This document shows, one piece after another, positions 34,200-45,637 of a stretch of DNA of 64,000 nt. The DNA comes from Kappaphycus alvarezii (taxonomy: Eukaryota; Rhodophyta; Florideophyceae; Gigartinales; Solieriaceae): contig NADL03000471.1 of assembly GCA_002205965.3 (NCBI GenBank), positions 930,001-994,000 of the forward strand. The letters run 5' to 3'. The position numbers and the translations under genes were made by a program. Below the pieces are notes generated by a model. That model had not been told where the DNA came from. It was given only the letters and a program-made list of their open reading frames with translations, and made no database searches. Numbering within the stretch: position 1 is the stretch's first letter; the number at the start of each line of letters is the position of its first letter.

Positions 34200-35605
34200 G
34201 AAGGATCTCTACTACTTCTAACATGAGGGTATTCGGACAACCACACATGCGCAGCGTTTCTGCTCAATTTATGATTATAAAAGTTCCAACGCTGCCAATA
34301 TCGCGGCCCTTGGACGCATCTACCGCGACTCAATGGTCAACTTTCGGCAGCCCCCGTATTAAAAGCGACAAGCGCATCAATAAACCAATACCTATGACCT
34401 GTAATAATTCCCAAAGCAGTTGAACGCCGATTAACGGAATCCTAATGCCTTTTTTCCCTCAACCACTTCTTCTCGCGTTACCTGCGAAAATTTAACCCCC
34501 CGATAGCTCCGCAAATGACATCGATCACCTTTCTCGGCTTCCTAAATTGCTTCATACACCCCATCATCCTATCTTTCACGATACTAGAAACAACTTTGTT
34601 GATGAATCATCTTATTCTATTAGCAGTCACCGCCGGTATGCAAACCAGTTTCTCCGCTCAATCCGACCAGAAGACTTTTCGCGTCGACATTCACATAAGA
34701 GGAAAGGCGGGAATCATTATAGCTTGCCCTGGTCAACCTAACACAACGGATACTCCGGTATTTCTCTTGCAAACACCCTTCTTGCGCCATAGTGCTCGAA
34801 ACTCTATACCAGTAGGATCACTACTCTTCGTTCTTCTCGATCCCCAAAAGTTGATGACACAATTCCTGATAACTGCCTTACCGTTTGGAACCGCAACTGC
34901 AACAGTATCCAAGGCCACCTCACGAATCGTGTAACTGGGAGGGAGTTCGAGGAACCGATAACTATGAAGAAATAAAGCACATCACCCACACCGCCCGCGA
35001 TGGCATACCACATACCCCCTCTAGATTCCTTCCTTAAGCACGGACACACTGCTTCTAAACATAACCGCCTCAATCTAGTACGACCTTGTGTCCACTATGC
35101 GGGGTGTATGTGCGACAGCAACACCATCGCTTGCTTCCTCCCCTTCAACACTCTTCGCCTTTTGCGATGAGGAATCAACTTCCTTCACTGATACTGTCTT
35201 CGTACACAGCTCATCCACACTTGCCCAACTCACCCATTAGACACTCGACATCAGCCCTCGACAAACGCGGCACCAGCCTCATCGCCCGATCCCGTACACT
35301 CCTTCCTGACGCCATACTCACCGCACGCATGTGAAGGAAAATTAAAAAGCTTCCTGGATACCTTAGTTGTAGGTTAGACACATAAAACCTCCGCAAAATA
35401 AAATCAAGTCGCCCAAACGCCGAGTATCAACCCGTTACTTATATAATTTGATGGCGTTCAACATAACCGTTTTCTATGAGCCCACTTCTTGCACAATCAA
35501 GCCAAACAATTCCAAATGTTTTAATTTTGGCCCGTTTCTTTAAACATTTTTTTTGGTTTTTATCATTTTGAATTTAACTCAGTAATTGCCTATCACCGCA
35601 TAGGG
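34200..35605 (+). other. Copia-2 extra 3' region between RNase H and 3' LTR
   Basis: About 1.4 kb with short open frames on both strands. Plus 34515-34934 (ATG, 139 residues) has a hydrophobic start (FLGFLNCFIHPIILSFTILE) and a second hydrophobic stretch, an arrangement sometimes seen in env-like third ORFs, but no such motif can be claimed. Minus 34804-35073 overlaps it. No function is assigned. Confidence 0.35.
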
Positions 35606-35969
35606 CCACAGGGGGAGTGTCAATCAACCAAATATAATAAGTACAATGTACAGTACACCGACGCACTGTAAGACCTTACCTTATTGTACTGTACACAAGG
35701 TTTTGTAAAACGCCAAAGCCGTTCAACGTTCGACGGCGTGATATGTGCTTTGCGCTCAGGTTTTAAATAATTACTATCCTCGGAACTGAAAAGCTTTATT
35801 ACTCCAGAAACGTACCGCTAAATTGACTACTGTCCTCTGTATCACTGAGATACCCGCCCAGCCCTTTTCTACTAATAAAGTAACCCAAATTTATTTATTA
35901 AACGCTCTGATTTACCGCGACGATCGCTGCCGCGCAGAACGCTTTTAGCCGAGAAAAGGTCTCACGACA
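35606..35969 (+). repeat. Copia-2 polypurine tract and 3' LTR
   Basis: CACAGGGGGAG (about 35607-35617) directly precedes the LTR start TGTCAATCAACCA at 35618. The LTR runs to CACGACA at 35969 and is followed by the GTTTC duplication. Confidence 0.88.
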
Positions 35970-36084
35970 GTTTCGGCGATTATCATAATATATATTTAGG
36001 CGCCTGAGGGAATTTGGGGAATTCAATTCCATGGCATGTGATTATCGAAAGGTCGGCTTTGACAAAGTTTACTGCAATTGGGAA

Positions 36085-36385
36085 GTGCTTTTCAGGAGTT
36101 GTTCTCATTTTTTCCACAGAGCGGTTGCTCTGGTACTGAGTGGAATTGAATTGCACTTTTCAGGTGCTGTTGAGGCTTCCTCTTCATGTCTCGCAGAGAG
36201 CGGTATCCCTGGTTCTGCATGGTGTTGAATTAAACTTGGTAGTGCTGTTGAGGCGTCGCGCTCATATGTTAGCAAAGAGTAGTAGCTCTGGTACCCCGTT
36301 GAATTTAATTGCATTTATTAAATGCTGTTGAGGCATCGTCCTCATGCTTTCATATAGAACGTTAAGTTCTGTACCGTATGTGAGC
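36085..36385. repeat. Tandem repeat, about four units of ~79 bp
   Basis: Units start at 36085, 36164, 36242 and 36323 (periods 79, 78, 81). The common core is GTGCTGTTGAGGC..C...CTCAT...GCA.AGAG.......CTGGT, ending with a TTGAATT run. Units are 60-75 percent alike by eye. A TATATAAAAG box lies about 150 bp downstream at 36540. Confidence 0.75.
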
Positions 36386-36699
36386 GTAATCGACACCACG
36401 AGGAATGATAGCACTTCGCGCCTCGTTGATGCTTAGATATGATCGGGTGTCTTTCCAGTTTGAAGATAGCATTTGAGACTCGGGAAGAATGCCAAAAGAG
36501 AACTACTGAATATGGATGACATGCGAGCTCTTCGAATGCGTATATAAAAGGTGTATTCCTATCGAACTCAACAAAAGGAGGAAGAAAAACAGGAGAAAAA
36601 CGGAATTGCAAATCGGCGAACAATAAACAGAGTGAATGCTCCCGGGATTTCGTACTTGCTCCGATTGCATGCCCTTAGCCGAATCCTCTGCACTGTGGG

Positions 36700-36772
36700 C
36701 CAGGGGGAAAATTTTGGGTCATTTTAATGCATGGAAGATGTGGTCGGTTATGTCCACGTCGCTAATGTCTAT
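36700..36772 (-). repeat. Fragment matching the LINE 3' end
   Basis: ATTTTAATGCATGGAAGATG and following bases match 15325-15375 at the 3' end of the LINE-like copy, in the same orientation. It is probably a strongly 5'-truncated LINE insertion. Confidence 0.55.
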
Positions 36773-36779
36773 AGGACCG

Positions 36780-37780
36780 TTTTCCTTATATGAGGACTAC
36801 TTTTCGCACTTATTTTTCAATAAAAATTTTTACCTCTGCGCATTTCTTGTCCCTCTATATTAGTTCATGAGTGTATTTGGCCAATGAAAACAAACTTTTC
36901 AAGATTGTTGACCTTGGTCAAGGCTAGAGCAATTTTCCATCTCTAACTTCTGCTCTTCGCAAGAAGTTGTGAAAAAGACTTTATTTTGGAAGAAAATACA
37001 GTTCGTATTATCGTGAGGGGTTTCAGAAACGAGGGCACGTGTCCAGTAAGAATTACTGTACTGTAACTTAACATGAAAATCCTTTTTTTGCAGTAGAAAT
37101 TTCGGGCTTCCAAAAAAATTACCTTTCCAAAATGTAACGGAAACTGTGCTCACATGACGACAAAGTGTGCCTCATATCCCTAACGCCAGTCTGTAGGGAT
37201 CGATGTATCGAACCCAACTTTACCCCTCTGGAAAATGCAGCAGGACACTTAGTCACAACTTCAGACTTCGTCAGTCCGTTGGAAGTGGAGTTCACTTCTG
37301 TGATATGCAAAAATAAGTATTAACAACGACTGTCATGTTGAGATAATCGATGAAGAGTAACAGATTTCCGAGAAGCTCGGCGAGGGTCATTTATCGCGAA
37401 GAATCGATAAATCGATCCTTAACCGTACGGATCGATATACTGCAGATAATGGAAAATCCCAAAATTAGTGATCGACTTATTGCACCTAAGTAGGGTCCAG
37501 TTATTTCAACCCATTAAAAGTACTAAAATTCAACCTAAATAGCCATTCAACTCCGAACTACCTTTCGGTTGCGCAGAACCTTCCCAGAAACAAGTCTCTT
37601 TTTGGCTCCCCGGAGCTCATGAATAACATTTTCTCGGCTATTAACATCCGAAACAGATCTCTTCGACTGAAACCTGCAACCCCTCCTATGAAGGCCGTCT
37701 ACTGTTCCATTGCACATGTTCGTATGTTGCTCTTTTCATTGTCCTTCTCTCTCTTACTCTTAGATTCTTCATAAAACCCA
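36780..37780. other. No supported gene
   Basis: Short minus frames at 36899-37153 and 37119-37310 have no recognised motif. The 37.35-37.45 kb stretch carries repeated ATCGAT-type boxes (TCGATAAATCGATCC). Confidence 0.45.
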
Positions 37781-37781
37781 C

Positions 37782-38268
37782 CTAAGACGCTTCATCTGCT
37801 TTCTTCTCAACTAAATCGACGGCCACATCTATGCCGTCAACATCAACTCCAACGTCATCTCCATTGTAGTGCAATCCGGGTTCGGGTCCGGCCGGTAGAC
37901 CAGAGGATGTAGGGAGATCATAGTCTGGCTCCGGAAGACCAGAAAGTAGATTGGAAACGACCAACAAAAAAGAGGAACCAAAAACACCACAACCAACAAA
38001 AACGCGGAGGGCGAAGAAAGGGGAGACGGGTGAAAGTCGTACGCTACCATTCAAGCGCGACCGAAGTGGCGCCCAAGGGTGAGCCTTGTACAAGTTCCTG
38101 GAATCGTTGGTCTCCTGTACGCAGTAGGTTTGCGCAGCTGAAGGGGTCTGGATTTCGGTAGAGGGTGGTCGTAGAGTGGGGGGAAGCGGGACGCGCTGCA
38201 GTGAAAGAGGACGCTTAGCCTGAGTCGGTTCGCAAACGCACGCGCGTTGGCTTCGCCGGGAAACAGGG
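37782..38268 (-). CDS. Hypothetical membrane protein exon, start unresolved
   Basis: A minus frame is open from a TGA near 38271 down to the stop at 37782 but contains no ATG, so the start must be in an upstream exon or the gene is broken. The product is Pro/Thr-rich, then has one strong hydrophobic helix (FFALRVFVGCGVFGSSFLLV), then an acidic Gly/Asp-rich tail (GDDVGVDVDGIDVAVD). An ATG near 38328 opens a different frame with a GTGAG splice-donor-like site about 35 bases in, so an intron could join the two; I could not find an acceptor that keeps phase with certainty. Confidence 0.35.
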
Positions 38269-38279
38269 GGTCACTCGAT

Positions 38280-38980
38280 CGTGCTTCTCACTTCCAAAAC
38301 GAGAAGAGTTCGGAGCCTCCGACGGTACCATTTACAATTGAAGCAACTGGCTGGCTCCTAGTTCTATTAGTACAACTTGCGCTGCTTCAGCAAAATTTCT
38401 TATCGCTGCGAAAATCAGCGATTCGATAGGCTTGTGGATGGGAAGCCACCTGATACAAATATCCACAAAGTATCCAGTGTCAGGGCACTCTGCGTTCTAC
38501 ATTCAGTAATGCGTGCCACGGAGGGCCACGCTCTATGCAATTATATCTAGTGTGACCACCCATGCCACACTGCCACCTGCACATCCTGTCCGTGTAGTGT
38601 ACATTGCACTCTGTAAGTGCAAAACTTGTTAGCAAGGTGTAACCCATGTGTACATACAGTAGGTAGCCAGCTTACTGTGCTGCGACATGCTGTAGTAGCC
38701 TGGCCTTGGACCACGTCGATTAGTGAATAATAACATCCAAGAAAAGTAAACCATATCATTCCCGAATAGCTTCCATCACTTCCTTCACTGCGCACGATCG
38801 GCGGCGACGCACACCTGCGTACCGCCTCGCACCACACCCCTGCATCAGTTACATTTTTATTTGCCTGAATCTTATAAGAACCCCACACTATTGCTCATTA
38901 CCTGGTGAGGCAGTTTCAACAGCAGCCTTTCCTGTTGATTTAGCATTGGTTGCTGTCATTTCAGCTCCATTCCGAGGTCT
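38280..38980. other. No supported gene
   Basis: Short minus frame 38547-38888 only. This is the 3' flank of the transposase-nuclease pseudogene; no terminal repeat was found by eye. Confidence 0.4.
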
Positions 38981-38983
38981 TAA

Positions 38984-41900
38984 CTACCTCACAGAATGCC
39001 GTACATCCGAACAATTCTTCCTGTATCCCTCTATTTTCTTAACAGAGAGGTGCACGAAGCAGTGCGAGAATCTTATAACAGTTCCCCTACCGCGTTGCCT
39101 ATTAGCATGCTTCAATCCACACAAATTACAATAACGCTGAAATCTTTGTTGCCGAGGACTGTGGCCTTCAACAACCAGGCACAACTTCATTCCATCCTCA
39201 GAATTAAAGAAAGTCATCCGTCCTCGCTGCCGGGTGCGGGCCATTTCTAAAAGCCGGTCGACATGAACTTTATTAGATCTTATTCCTACTTGTCTTTCTA
39301 CATATCGTCCCCCTCTGTAGTCTGCTGGTTGGCAGAAGTGGATTCCACTCCATCTTGCTCATCCATTGCAACCTTTATAACTTATAATGAAGCGTTTGAA
39401 ATAAAGTCAGCAAACGATTGCGACTTCGAGAAGCGGCTCTTAAAGCTCTGAAGCCAGCGGAATTATTCTTTTCCTACGAGGTAGTGTCGATGGGTTAGCA
39501 ACTTCCAGGAAACATAGGCGTTCTGAGTTAAAGTATTCAGTATGTTCGTTACTACCTTTGCCCCCCATTTGAAATGAGGGCTTTAACTCGTAAGTACGGA
39601 ACGCATCTGAGCCGCAGTGTCAACCTTGCCTTTCGAAGAGTTGTAGGGCGTCTGTGAACTATGTTTGAAAAGCTTCACTGGTCTGAATGGGCCATTCTCT
39701 TTGACTTTGCTGTAGACTACCTTCTATAGATCAAACTGAGACTCAATAATCATTTTTTGTTCTGTATCCAGACCTTCCGGAACTTGTAACTGTTCATTTC
39801 ATATCCGTTCAAATTGACTTCTCAACTGCTGACTTAAGCAGCTCTTGGCCCCCTCCACTACATCTCGGTAAACAATACGACAAATTTGTAAAGCTCTTCG
39901 CTCTCGCTAGCGCAGACGTAGATTCCGGCATATAAGCCGAGGTACATAGAGTGATGGAGCATTTAAAACCTATGCTGCAATGGAATAAGCTGAAAACAAT
40001 CTGACGATTCCACTAGGACACATCCGAATCCAGTTTTGGCGAATGAAATTGCTTTTCGCACTGATGCATCCTCAATGTGAGTCTTAATCTCTGAAAAGGC
40101 CCTCATAGGTGGTATTTTATCTCCTTCATAATAATTTTCCTTCTGAAGATCTGGGATTTCTTCCACCTCTATCAAAGAATCTCCGTGTGGAGAGAATGCT
40201 GCCCATTCGATTTCCTCGCAACCGATAAGTGCACATTGATTTACACTTAGAATGGCCATCTCTTTTCAAGATAGGCAAGTAAAGCGGCTTCATTAATGGT
40301 TCCTCTGAGAAAATATTCTGTAGAACGAACGCGCCTGAACCAGATCGAAATCAGTGTAGCACCAAAATCTTTGAAGGAAGCCCACTCGCCGTCCTTTCTT
40401 GAGACCGTAAAAAAGCTACATAAGAAAACATTTCTCTGAAATAACTCAGTGGCAAACGAATATGTAACCTTAAAATCCCTCAGGAGAAAGCAATATGCAG
40501 TGTGCTGTGCGATAGCGAGAATAAGACATCTTTAATAAAACCAACGATCCAATCCCATGTCGATAGGATCGTTTTAATCCATCGGAACTACAATACGGCC
40601 GAGAAAAGTGATGATAAGGTAATGGTGCCGTATCATGAACGGCTATCCAGTAACTGAAACTGTCACTGTATGGTGTGTGAACACTGTGGAAAAGTCGAAA
40701 TACCTTCGACGCCTTTTTATTACCGTACCCGCGGACTGCAACTCCATGCACATCACTCGACTTCCCATCTATCTCTTTCATGCCCCTCTTAAAATAAAAG
40801 GCTTCTGGACCAAGAAGGGTGTGGTCGTCGACAATAAAATGCGATGGTGTGTCCTTAATGACCTTATGGAATTGTACTTCATCATCTTCGCTGTCGCTCT
40901 CATGATTCGCCTGACCAGATCGTTTCGGATCCAAATAAGATTGTGCCGCAAACGGGTGCATGTAGTTGTACCGATTCTCCACCACTCCCAGCACACCAAC
41001 AACAACCCTTGTCAATTTCCCAATGACCTTCATTTTCGTGTAACCTATATCCATAGTCATTATTGTAGTGCAATGCGAAGTGCGCAGTTCTTCTCGTCTA
41101 GGAACGGAACCCCATCAAACAATGAGAATACCAACATACACATACCCAGACTCACAGGGTGTTCGCTGTCCCTCTTTCTCTTTAAGCACCCTGCGATGCA
41201 ATAGCACAGCTCGCCGGTGGCGAGGAGAAGTGGATTTGGCAGAGCAGGGGGGATTCCTTGAACGGCTGGACGGTATACTTGTCCTCCGGGTTTTAAGGCC
41301 GGGCCGTGGTCCCTGTAATGCTAGAACCTTGATAAGGATCTATTCCAGAGAATTGTAGACACCATGGGTGTAATACTGTACAAATAAGATGTAGTAGTGG
41401 GTCAGCAGTGCTGAATATCTCCTTTAGAGATAAGGATGTTGTCACCAACTACAACCTTGAACTTCTATTTGTATATAGACGCCAGAGTCCGGGGAGCCGA
41501 GTGTGAGTAAATATCACAAACAAGCAAAAAAAGGGGTATTATAATATTGGATAGAGAGGGGGAAAAAAGGGGGGACCCGGGCGGATGAACGTGGCTATAG
41601 CCAAAGTTGCCGTTTGCAAAGTTTCTGCAAAGGCGGAAGTTGGGAATCAAGTTCATAGCCAACACCGGCGTGGCTGTTTAATATGGGGCCCTAGCGACCA
41701 GGTAGTTATAAATACTAGTTAGCTAGGTTAGGGTTATCTACGACGGCGGGTTGAGTAAAGTTAAGGTCAGCCAAGTAATGGAGATCCAAATTACAGATAA
41801 GTAAAGTCGACACTTGGCGCAATAGGTGTGTTTCATCTGCGAAAATATCAAGTCCAATTTGGGGGCCGAATGGTCCGGACTGCAAGCTCTCAAACCCTCT

Positions 41901-42611
41901 CGGGTGGTTATACGGTCCCAAGAGTAATAGTAAGCGACAAGCGAAAATTGCCCTTACTGTACAGTACGGTGCCTGCTGGTTAGCAGTGAATTAGATCAAA
42001 AAAAGATCTCCAAAATCAGCTCTGCCGATGGCAGTACAGTGCGAGTGCCAATCGCACTACAATTATGAGCCCTGTAAATGCATGGTCCCCTCTGCCATCC
42101 AGAACTAACTGACCCAACCTCTCCACTCAATCCTCCAGCTTCTCCCCACGCCTCCGTAATCTTACTTGGAGGACGCCATGAAAATAGCGTCACTTTAAAC
42201 ATCAGCAGTGTGCTCCTCCCTGACTGCCTTTCGACTGTTAAGCGTGTTTATCTGAATATCCTTTGCACGGGTCCCAAATAAATCATCGTCAAGAGTAAAG
42301 AAGCCTTTGTTGGGATCCAAAAATATCTTTCGGGGGGTCTTAAATAAAATCCTCTCAAAGTCAGATAGCAAAGGCGTCAGATCCTCCTGCGACGACCATA
42401 CCCTACTTCGGTCATTCCCTTCTCCAAGTGACGAAAAAGGCATAAAACTGTAGAGAACTTGGAGCACTTTGGTGGGGTCAACGCAATGACTTCTAAAATG
42501 TTTCACTAACTCCGACGGCCTTTCAATACTCAGGCTTGTTACCGCTAAAAGCAGAAAAACTGCCAAGAAACAGTGCATTGACCACATTGACAACCGAGAT
42601 ATATTCTCCAT
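38984..42611 (-). pseudogene. piggyBac-like transposase with YqaJ-like nuclease domain, copy A (split by LTR)
   Basis: ATG at 42611. LDDDLFGTRA (42293-42264) is the first catalytic Asp block. The frame then breaks and the 998-bp insertion 41064-42061 falls about four codons before the second Asp (TMDIGYTKMKVIGKL, from 41057). PEAFYFKRGMKEIDG and GYGNKKASKVFRL follow. A nuclease part has FKVTYS, RRVRSTEYFLRGTINEAALL (about 40290-40340), AAFSPHG and SEIKT (40259-40080), matching SPD...E-x-K of YqaJ/RecB-type nucleases with D changed to H. SKGKVDTAAQM at 39610-39640 keeps the third transposase Asp (KGGVD in the other copy). CNLCGLKHAN and further Cys/His at 38984-39244 form the C-terminal zinc ribbon. 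Many stops; dead. Confidence 0.65.
41064..42061 (-). mobile_element. Solo-LTR-like insertion, copy 2 (998 bp)
   Basis: It starts TGTAGTGCAATGCG and ends CCAATCGCACTACA, in opposite orientation to copy 1 at 5947-6863. ATTAT flanks it on both sides (41059-41063 and 42062-42066), a perfect 5-bp target duplication. About 80 bp present here are missing from copy 1 near its 5' end, including an ACTGTACAGTACGG motif. It interrupts the transposase-nuclease pseudogene. Confidence 0.88.
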
Positions 42612-42631
42612 ACCGAGGGAAGATATTTCGT

Positions 42632-43392
42632 TTAGCCACTCCCAGCAGATATTAAGAGCGTCTTCAGTAAAACAAAAGAACTGAAGCTATTGAGGTCTCC
42701 AATTGGCGACCACGAAGTTTCACGTCCATGCTTCTGACCACTGTTTCCGCATAGAGGAGGCCCCGTTGAGAGAAAAATGATGCACGAAATTGCCGTTCGT
42801 CCATTAAGCACTTTCCAACCTTCACTGGGTTCTACCCCTTTCGAAGCTCTCTCCATTTTTGTCCTTTTCCGTGCAGCACTCCCCGATCTCCTGCCTCTCG
42901 GATTTGTTCCGACAGTTTCCATTCTGCCTCTAGTACTGATTCCTCTCGTATAAGTTCCCGCTCGCCCACCAGCATTGCGCCCTCGCCTTCTATGTCCTCT
43001 TCCGCTCCCCACATTTTGCGTCCTAGGGTCCCTCCTCTCCTCAATCTGTTGAACCCGAACAACGGTTGGAAGTGATGGTTACTTACCCTTGCTCCCTCGA
43101 TCTCAATTTTTTTGACCTCTTGCGGAATATATTCCTCTACAACATGCGCCGGGGGAAAGGTCTCGATGGTCGGTAGAGGGGAGAAGGGAGAATTGATGAA
43201 ACCAGAATCTAAAGGGGAGGTTAGAGCCAGGCTTGATCGACTGCCCGGTCGCGGAGATGGTTGTAGTGCAGCATGTTGAAGAGGGGTCTTGCTGGTAGCT
43301 CTTTCGTTAAAAGCGGTAGCCATCTGTAAAAATGCTCGATATAGATCAGTCCTGAACGAAGCTCTGTTTCCTTCCGAGATTCTTGTTCTCAA
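42632..43392 (-). other. Overlapping basic/charged open frames, unrecognised
   Basis: Two minus frames overlap: 42832-43392 (TTG-started, first ATG near the LQMATAFNERA segment; Ser/Pro-rich, then a charged, probably coiled end ERELIREESVLEAEWKLSEQ) and 42632-43012 (Arg/Gly-rich). They could be one frameshifted gene, an N-terminal part of the neighbouring transposase, or gag of a lost element. No motif decides. Confidence 0.25.
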
Positions 43393-43940
43393 TATGTATG
43401 AGGGGAGCCGGGAGTATAAAGGCTGCGATCTGGGATGTTCGCTTGGCCAACAGCGAGGATAGTCGGTGTTCTTCTTCGCCGGGGACCAATGGTATGATTT
43501 GAGGAGGGGAGTAGGATGAGGACCCTTCTGTTGATCTCGCGTATAGTTGGTAAAGGGAGGAGAGGTTGATCTGCTCCCACTTTGATGGGAAAGGAAAAGT
43601 ACGATAACCTCAGGCGATCAGTGCTTTGCGTAGGATGAAGTCCGCCTTTCTAATTTTTTGCCCAGCACAAAGAGTGTTGTTCTCAACGGAACCCCGCCTT
43701 CTGGGAGCTAAACGTACATTCTGTAAGGAGCTAAAACGTCTTAAATAGGTCACGGAAATGGCTTCATGGGAGCGATATATCGAACATTAAGCGACTTTTT
43801 GCGAGGGAGGATACTGTAATCAAAATGACTTAGGTTCAATATATCGAACCCATATAGCGTAAGGGATATGAGGAATGTGATACTGTATGACGGATAGATA
43901 TCCCCCTTTTTTGGAAATGGACAACTGTACAGTACAGTAC

Positions 43941-44165
43941 TGTTAGGATTCAATTAGTACGTGGCACGTACACGTGTATTGTCAGCAATGTGCATTATCA
44001 TGTACGGTAGTATTCAGTCAGCAACGTACCTAGTTTGCATTTAGAGCCCCTCAAAGGTCTATATAAAGTGCCCCTGACCTGGTACCCAAGGCCAGATAGG
44101 CATCAGTGATTGTGCTACTATCAGTCCTGGTCTGTGCTTTACAACTTCGGAGTGAAGTTGTAACA
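43941..44165 (+). repeat. Gypsy 5' LTR
   Basis: It carries CTATATAAAGTGCCCCTGAC near 44059, a likely promoter TATA box. It is closely similar to 52011-52234. Confidence 0.88.
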
Positions 44166-44513
44166 TAAAATCGATTTTACTAGGACGACTACTCAAGCTA
44201 GTCAAGGCGAGGGAGCAATCAAGGTACGCGTTTCGAGGAATCTGTGGACGGGACTCCGTCGCTAAGGCAAGGTAAGGCCGTTTTAGAAGATATTTGTGTT
44301 TCGTGAGTCTTTCGGGCACTTCGCAGACTCTCGGGATTCCGGCTTCTCGTAGGCACGTTAAACAAGAGTGTCTAGTAACCGTATATTAGGAGGGTATTCC
44401 CTCAAAAATTTGAGTACTCAAGGGCAAAATTTCGTCGAACAAAGAGAGGAGACGTCCTCAATAAATTTAGCACGAAGGCATATAGTTGCCAAATTTGAGG
44501 CCAAGTTTCGCCT

Positions 44514-45637
44514 TTGAACAAGAAACATGGTTCTTCATGGAACAAGGGCGAATCCGAGCGAAGACATACCAAAAGACGCCCAAGAAAGTTATGTATGCCA
44601 GAGGCTCAAGCAGAGGTTTCTCAATCTCCCGACGTTGAAATCGAAATGGAAGATACATCAAAGGCCGGTCAGTACTCTGTCGCAATGATAGATGAAATCT
44701 GCGGGGAATTAAATGGTATTTCGGCGGTTATGAGGGAGATCGTTCAGTTTACTGAGAAGTTTGGAAGAATGACGAAGCCCCCAGCAGTCTATTCTGCGGA
44801 AATCAATGCTAGGGAGGCACTCGCCATGGAGGCTGTGCAAAAAGAAGATGGGAATAGAGGCTTTTAAGAGGAGGCGCCCGCCATGTACCCAGTACACGTG
44901 GCCCACAAAATATACAGAAGTTCTTTGGAGAAATCTCGTTGCCGAGAGGCCGGAGACGGATCATTCTTTGATGCAAAGCGCACGTGGTATCGACTTCTTA
45001 AAGACTTTCCAATTCACGAGAAGGATGAAAGGCTTCTGCTCTCCTGGGCCTTTGAAAGGGATGTAGCCAGGGTCTTTGACACCGTGGCAGACGTTCACTG
45101 GGATGCTATTGCGGATGAGCTATGGATCACCTGGAGGCTCGGCTATGCAATAAGGCTCAGCTTAGCGCATTTCAGGACAAGTTCTTCAACATGAGATGTA
45201 ATGAACGAATGGAGTCAGTTTCTGCATTTGGGGAACGCCTCAGGTCCGCATCTATGACTATTCAGATCCAAATCTCCAACAAAATAATGGTCAATCGCTT
45301 CAAAACGGGTCTCCTGGCACGTCTTCAGGACCAAGTTATGCTAATTTATGGAGATTTCGACAATGTGGTCAGCATAGGTTCCCGAATTTCATCGGCCCAA
45401 TCGACTACGAGTAGGGAAGGAACAAGGCAGGCCCAGGAGTCTGGGACTAGAAGCGGGGAAGCCGTACCCGCCGTGGGCGGATACACCTATCCGCAGATAA
45501 GTTACTTCTACTGCAACCGAAATGGGCATATGATCCGAGACTGCCTCAAGAGAAAGAGAGATCTGGAGCGACGCCGTATACATAATACACAAGCGGGGGA
45601 AGATTACGCGGGCTTGAACACCCCTGCCAGAAAGTAA
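44514..45637 (+). pseudogene. Gypsy gag with degenerate zinc knuckle
   Basis: Frames 44514-44867, 44806-45066 / 44883-45194 and 45122-45637 make one broken Gag. The last has the helical capsid-like stretch ESVSAFGERLRSASMTIQIQ and, at 45503-45544, YFYCNRNGHMIRDC, a CCHC knuckle whose first Cys is replaced by an aromatic residue. A Glu/Arg-rich tail (KRKRDLERRR) follows. The role would be capsid and RNA binding. Frameshifts near 44860 and 45150 inactivate it. Confidence 0.7.

Larger units (their letters stand above)
28559..35969 (+). mobile_element. Full-length but dead Ty1/Copia element (Copia-2), 7.4 kb
   Basis: LTRs at 28559-28929 and 35618-35969 both start TGTCAATCAACCA and end TCTCACGACA. 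GTTTC stands directly before (28554-28558) and after (35970-35974), a clean 5-bp target duplication. A polypurine tract (CACAGGGGGAG) abuts the 3' LTR. Internally gag, protease, pre-integrase, integrase, RT and RNase H follow in Copia order on plus, all with stops or frame changes. The 7.4-kb length exceeds a typical 5-kb Copia because about 1.4 kb of unassigned DNA separates RNase H from the 3' LTR. The primer-binding site after 28929 is not a recognisable initiator-Met match. Confidence 0.92.

Noticed and set aside
34733..35073. Minus ORFs in the Copia-2 3' region as an antisense gene
   Set aside because: No motif, and overlapping plus frames are equally open.
38984..39244. Separate small basic zinc-finger gene
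   Set aside because: Its Cys/His pattern and position fit the C-terminal ribbon of the transposase-nuclease copy A, so it was merged there.
43936..43940. 5-bp target duplication for the Gypsy element
   Set aside because: AGTAC before and GTACT after do not match over five bases; only GTAC (4 bp) does, and this word is common here.
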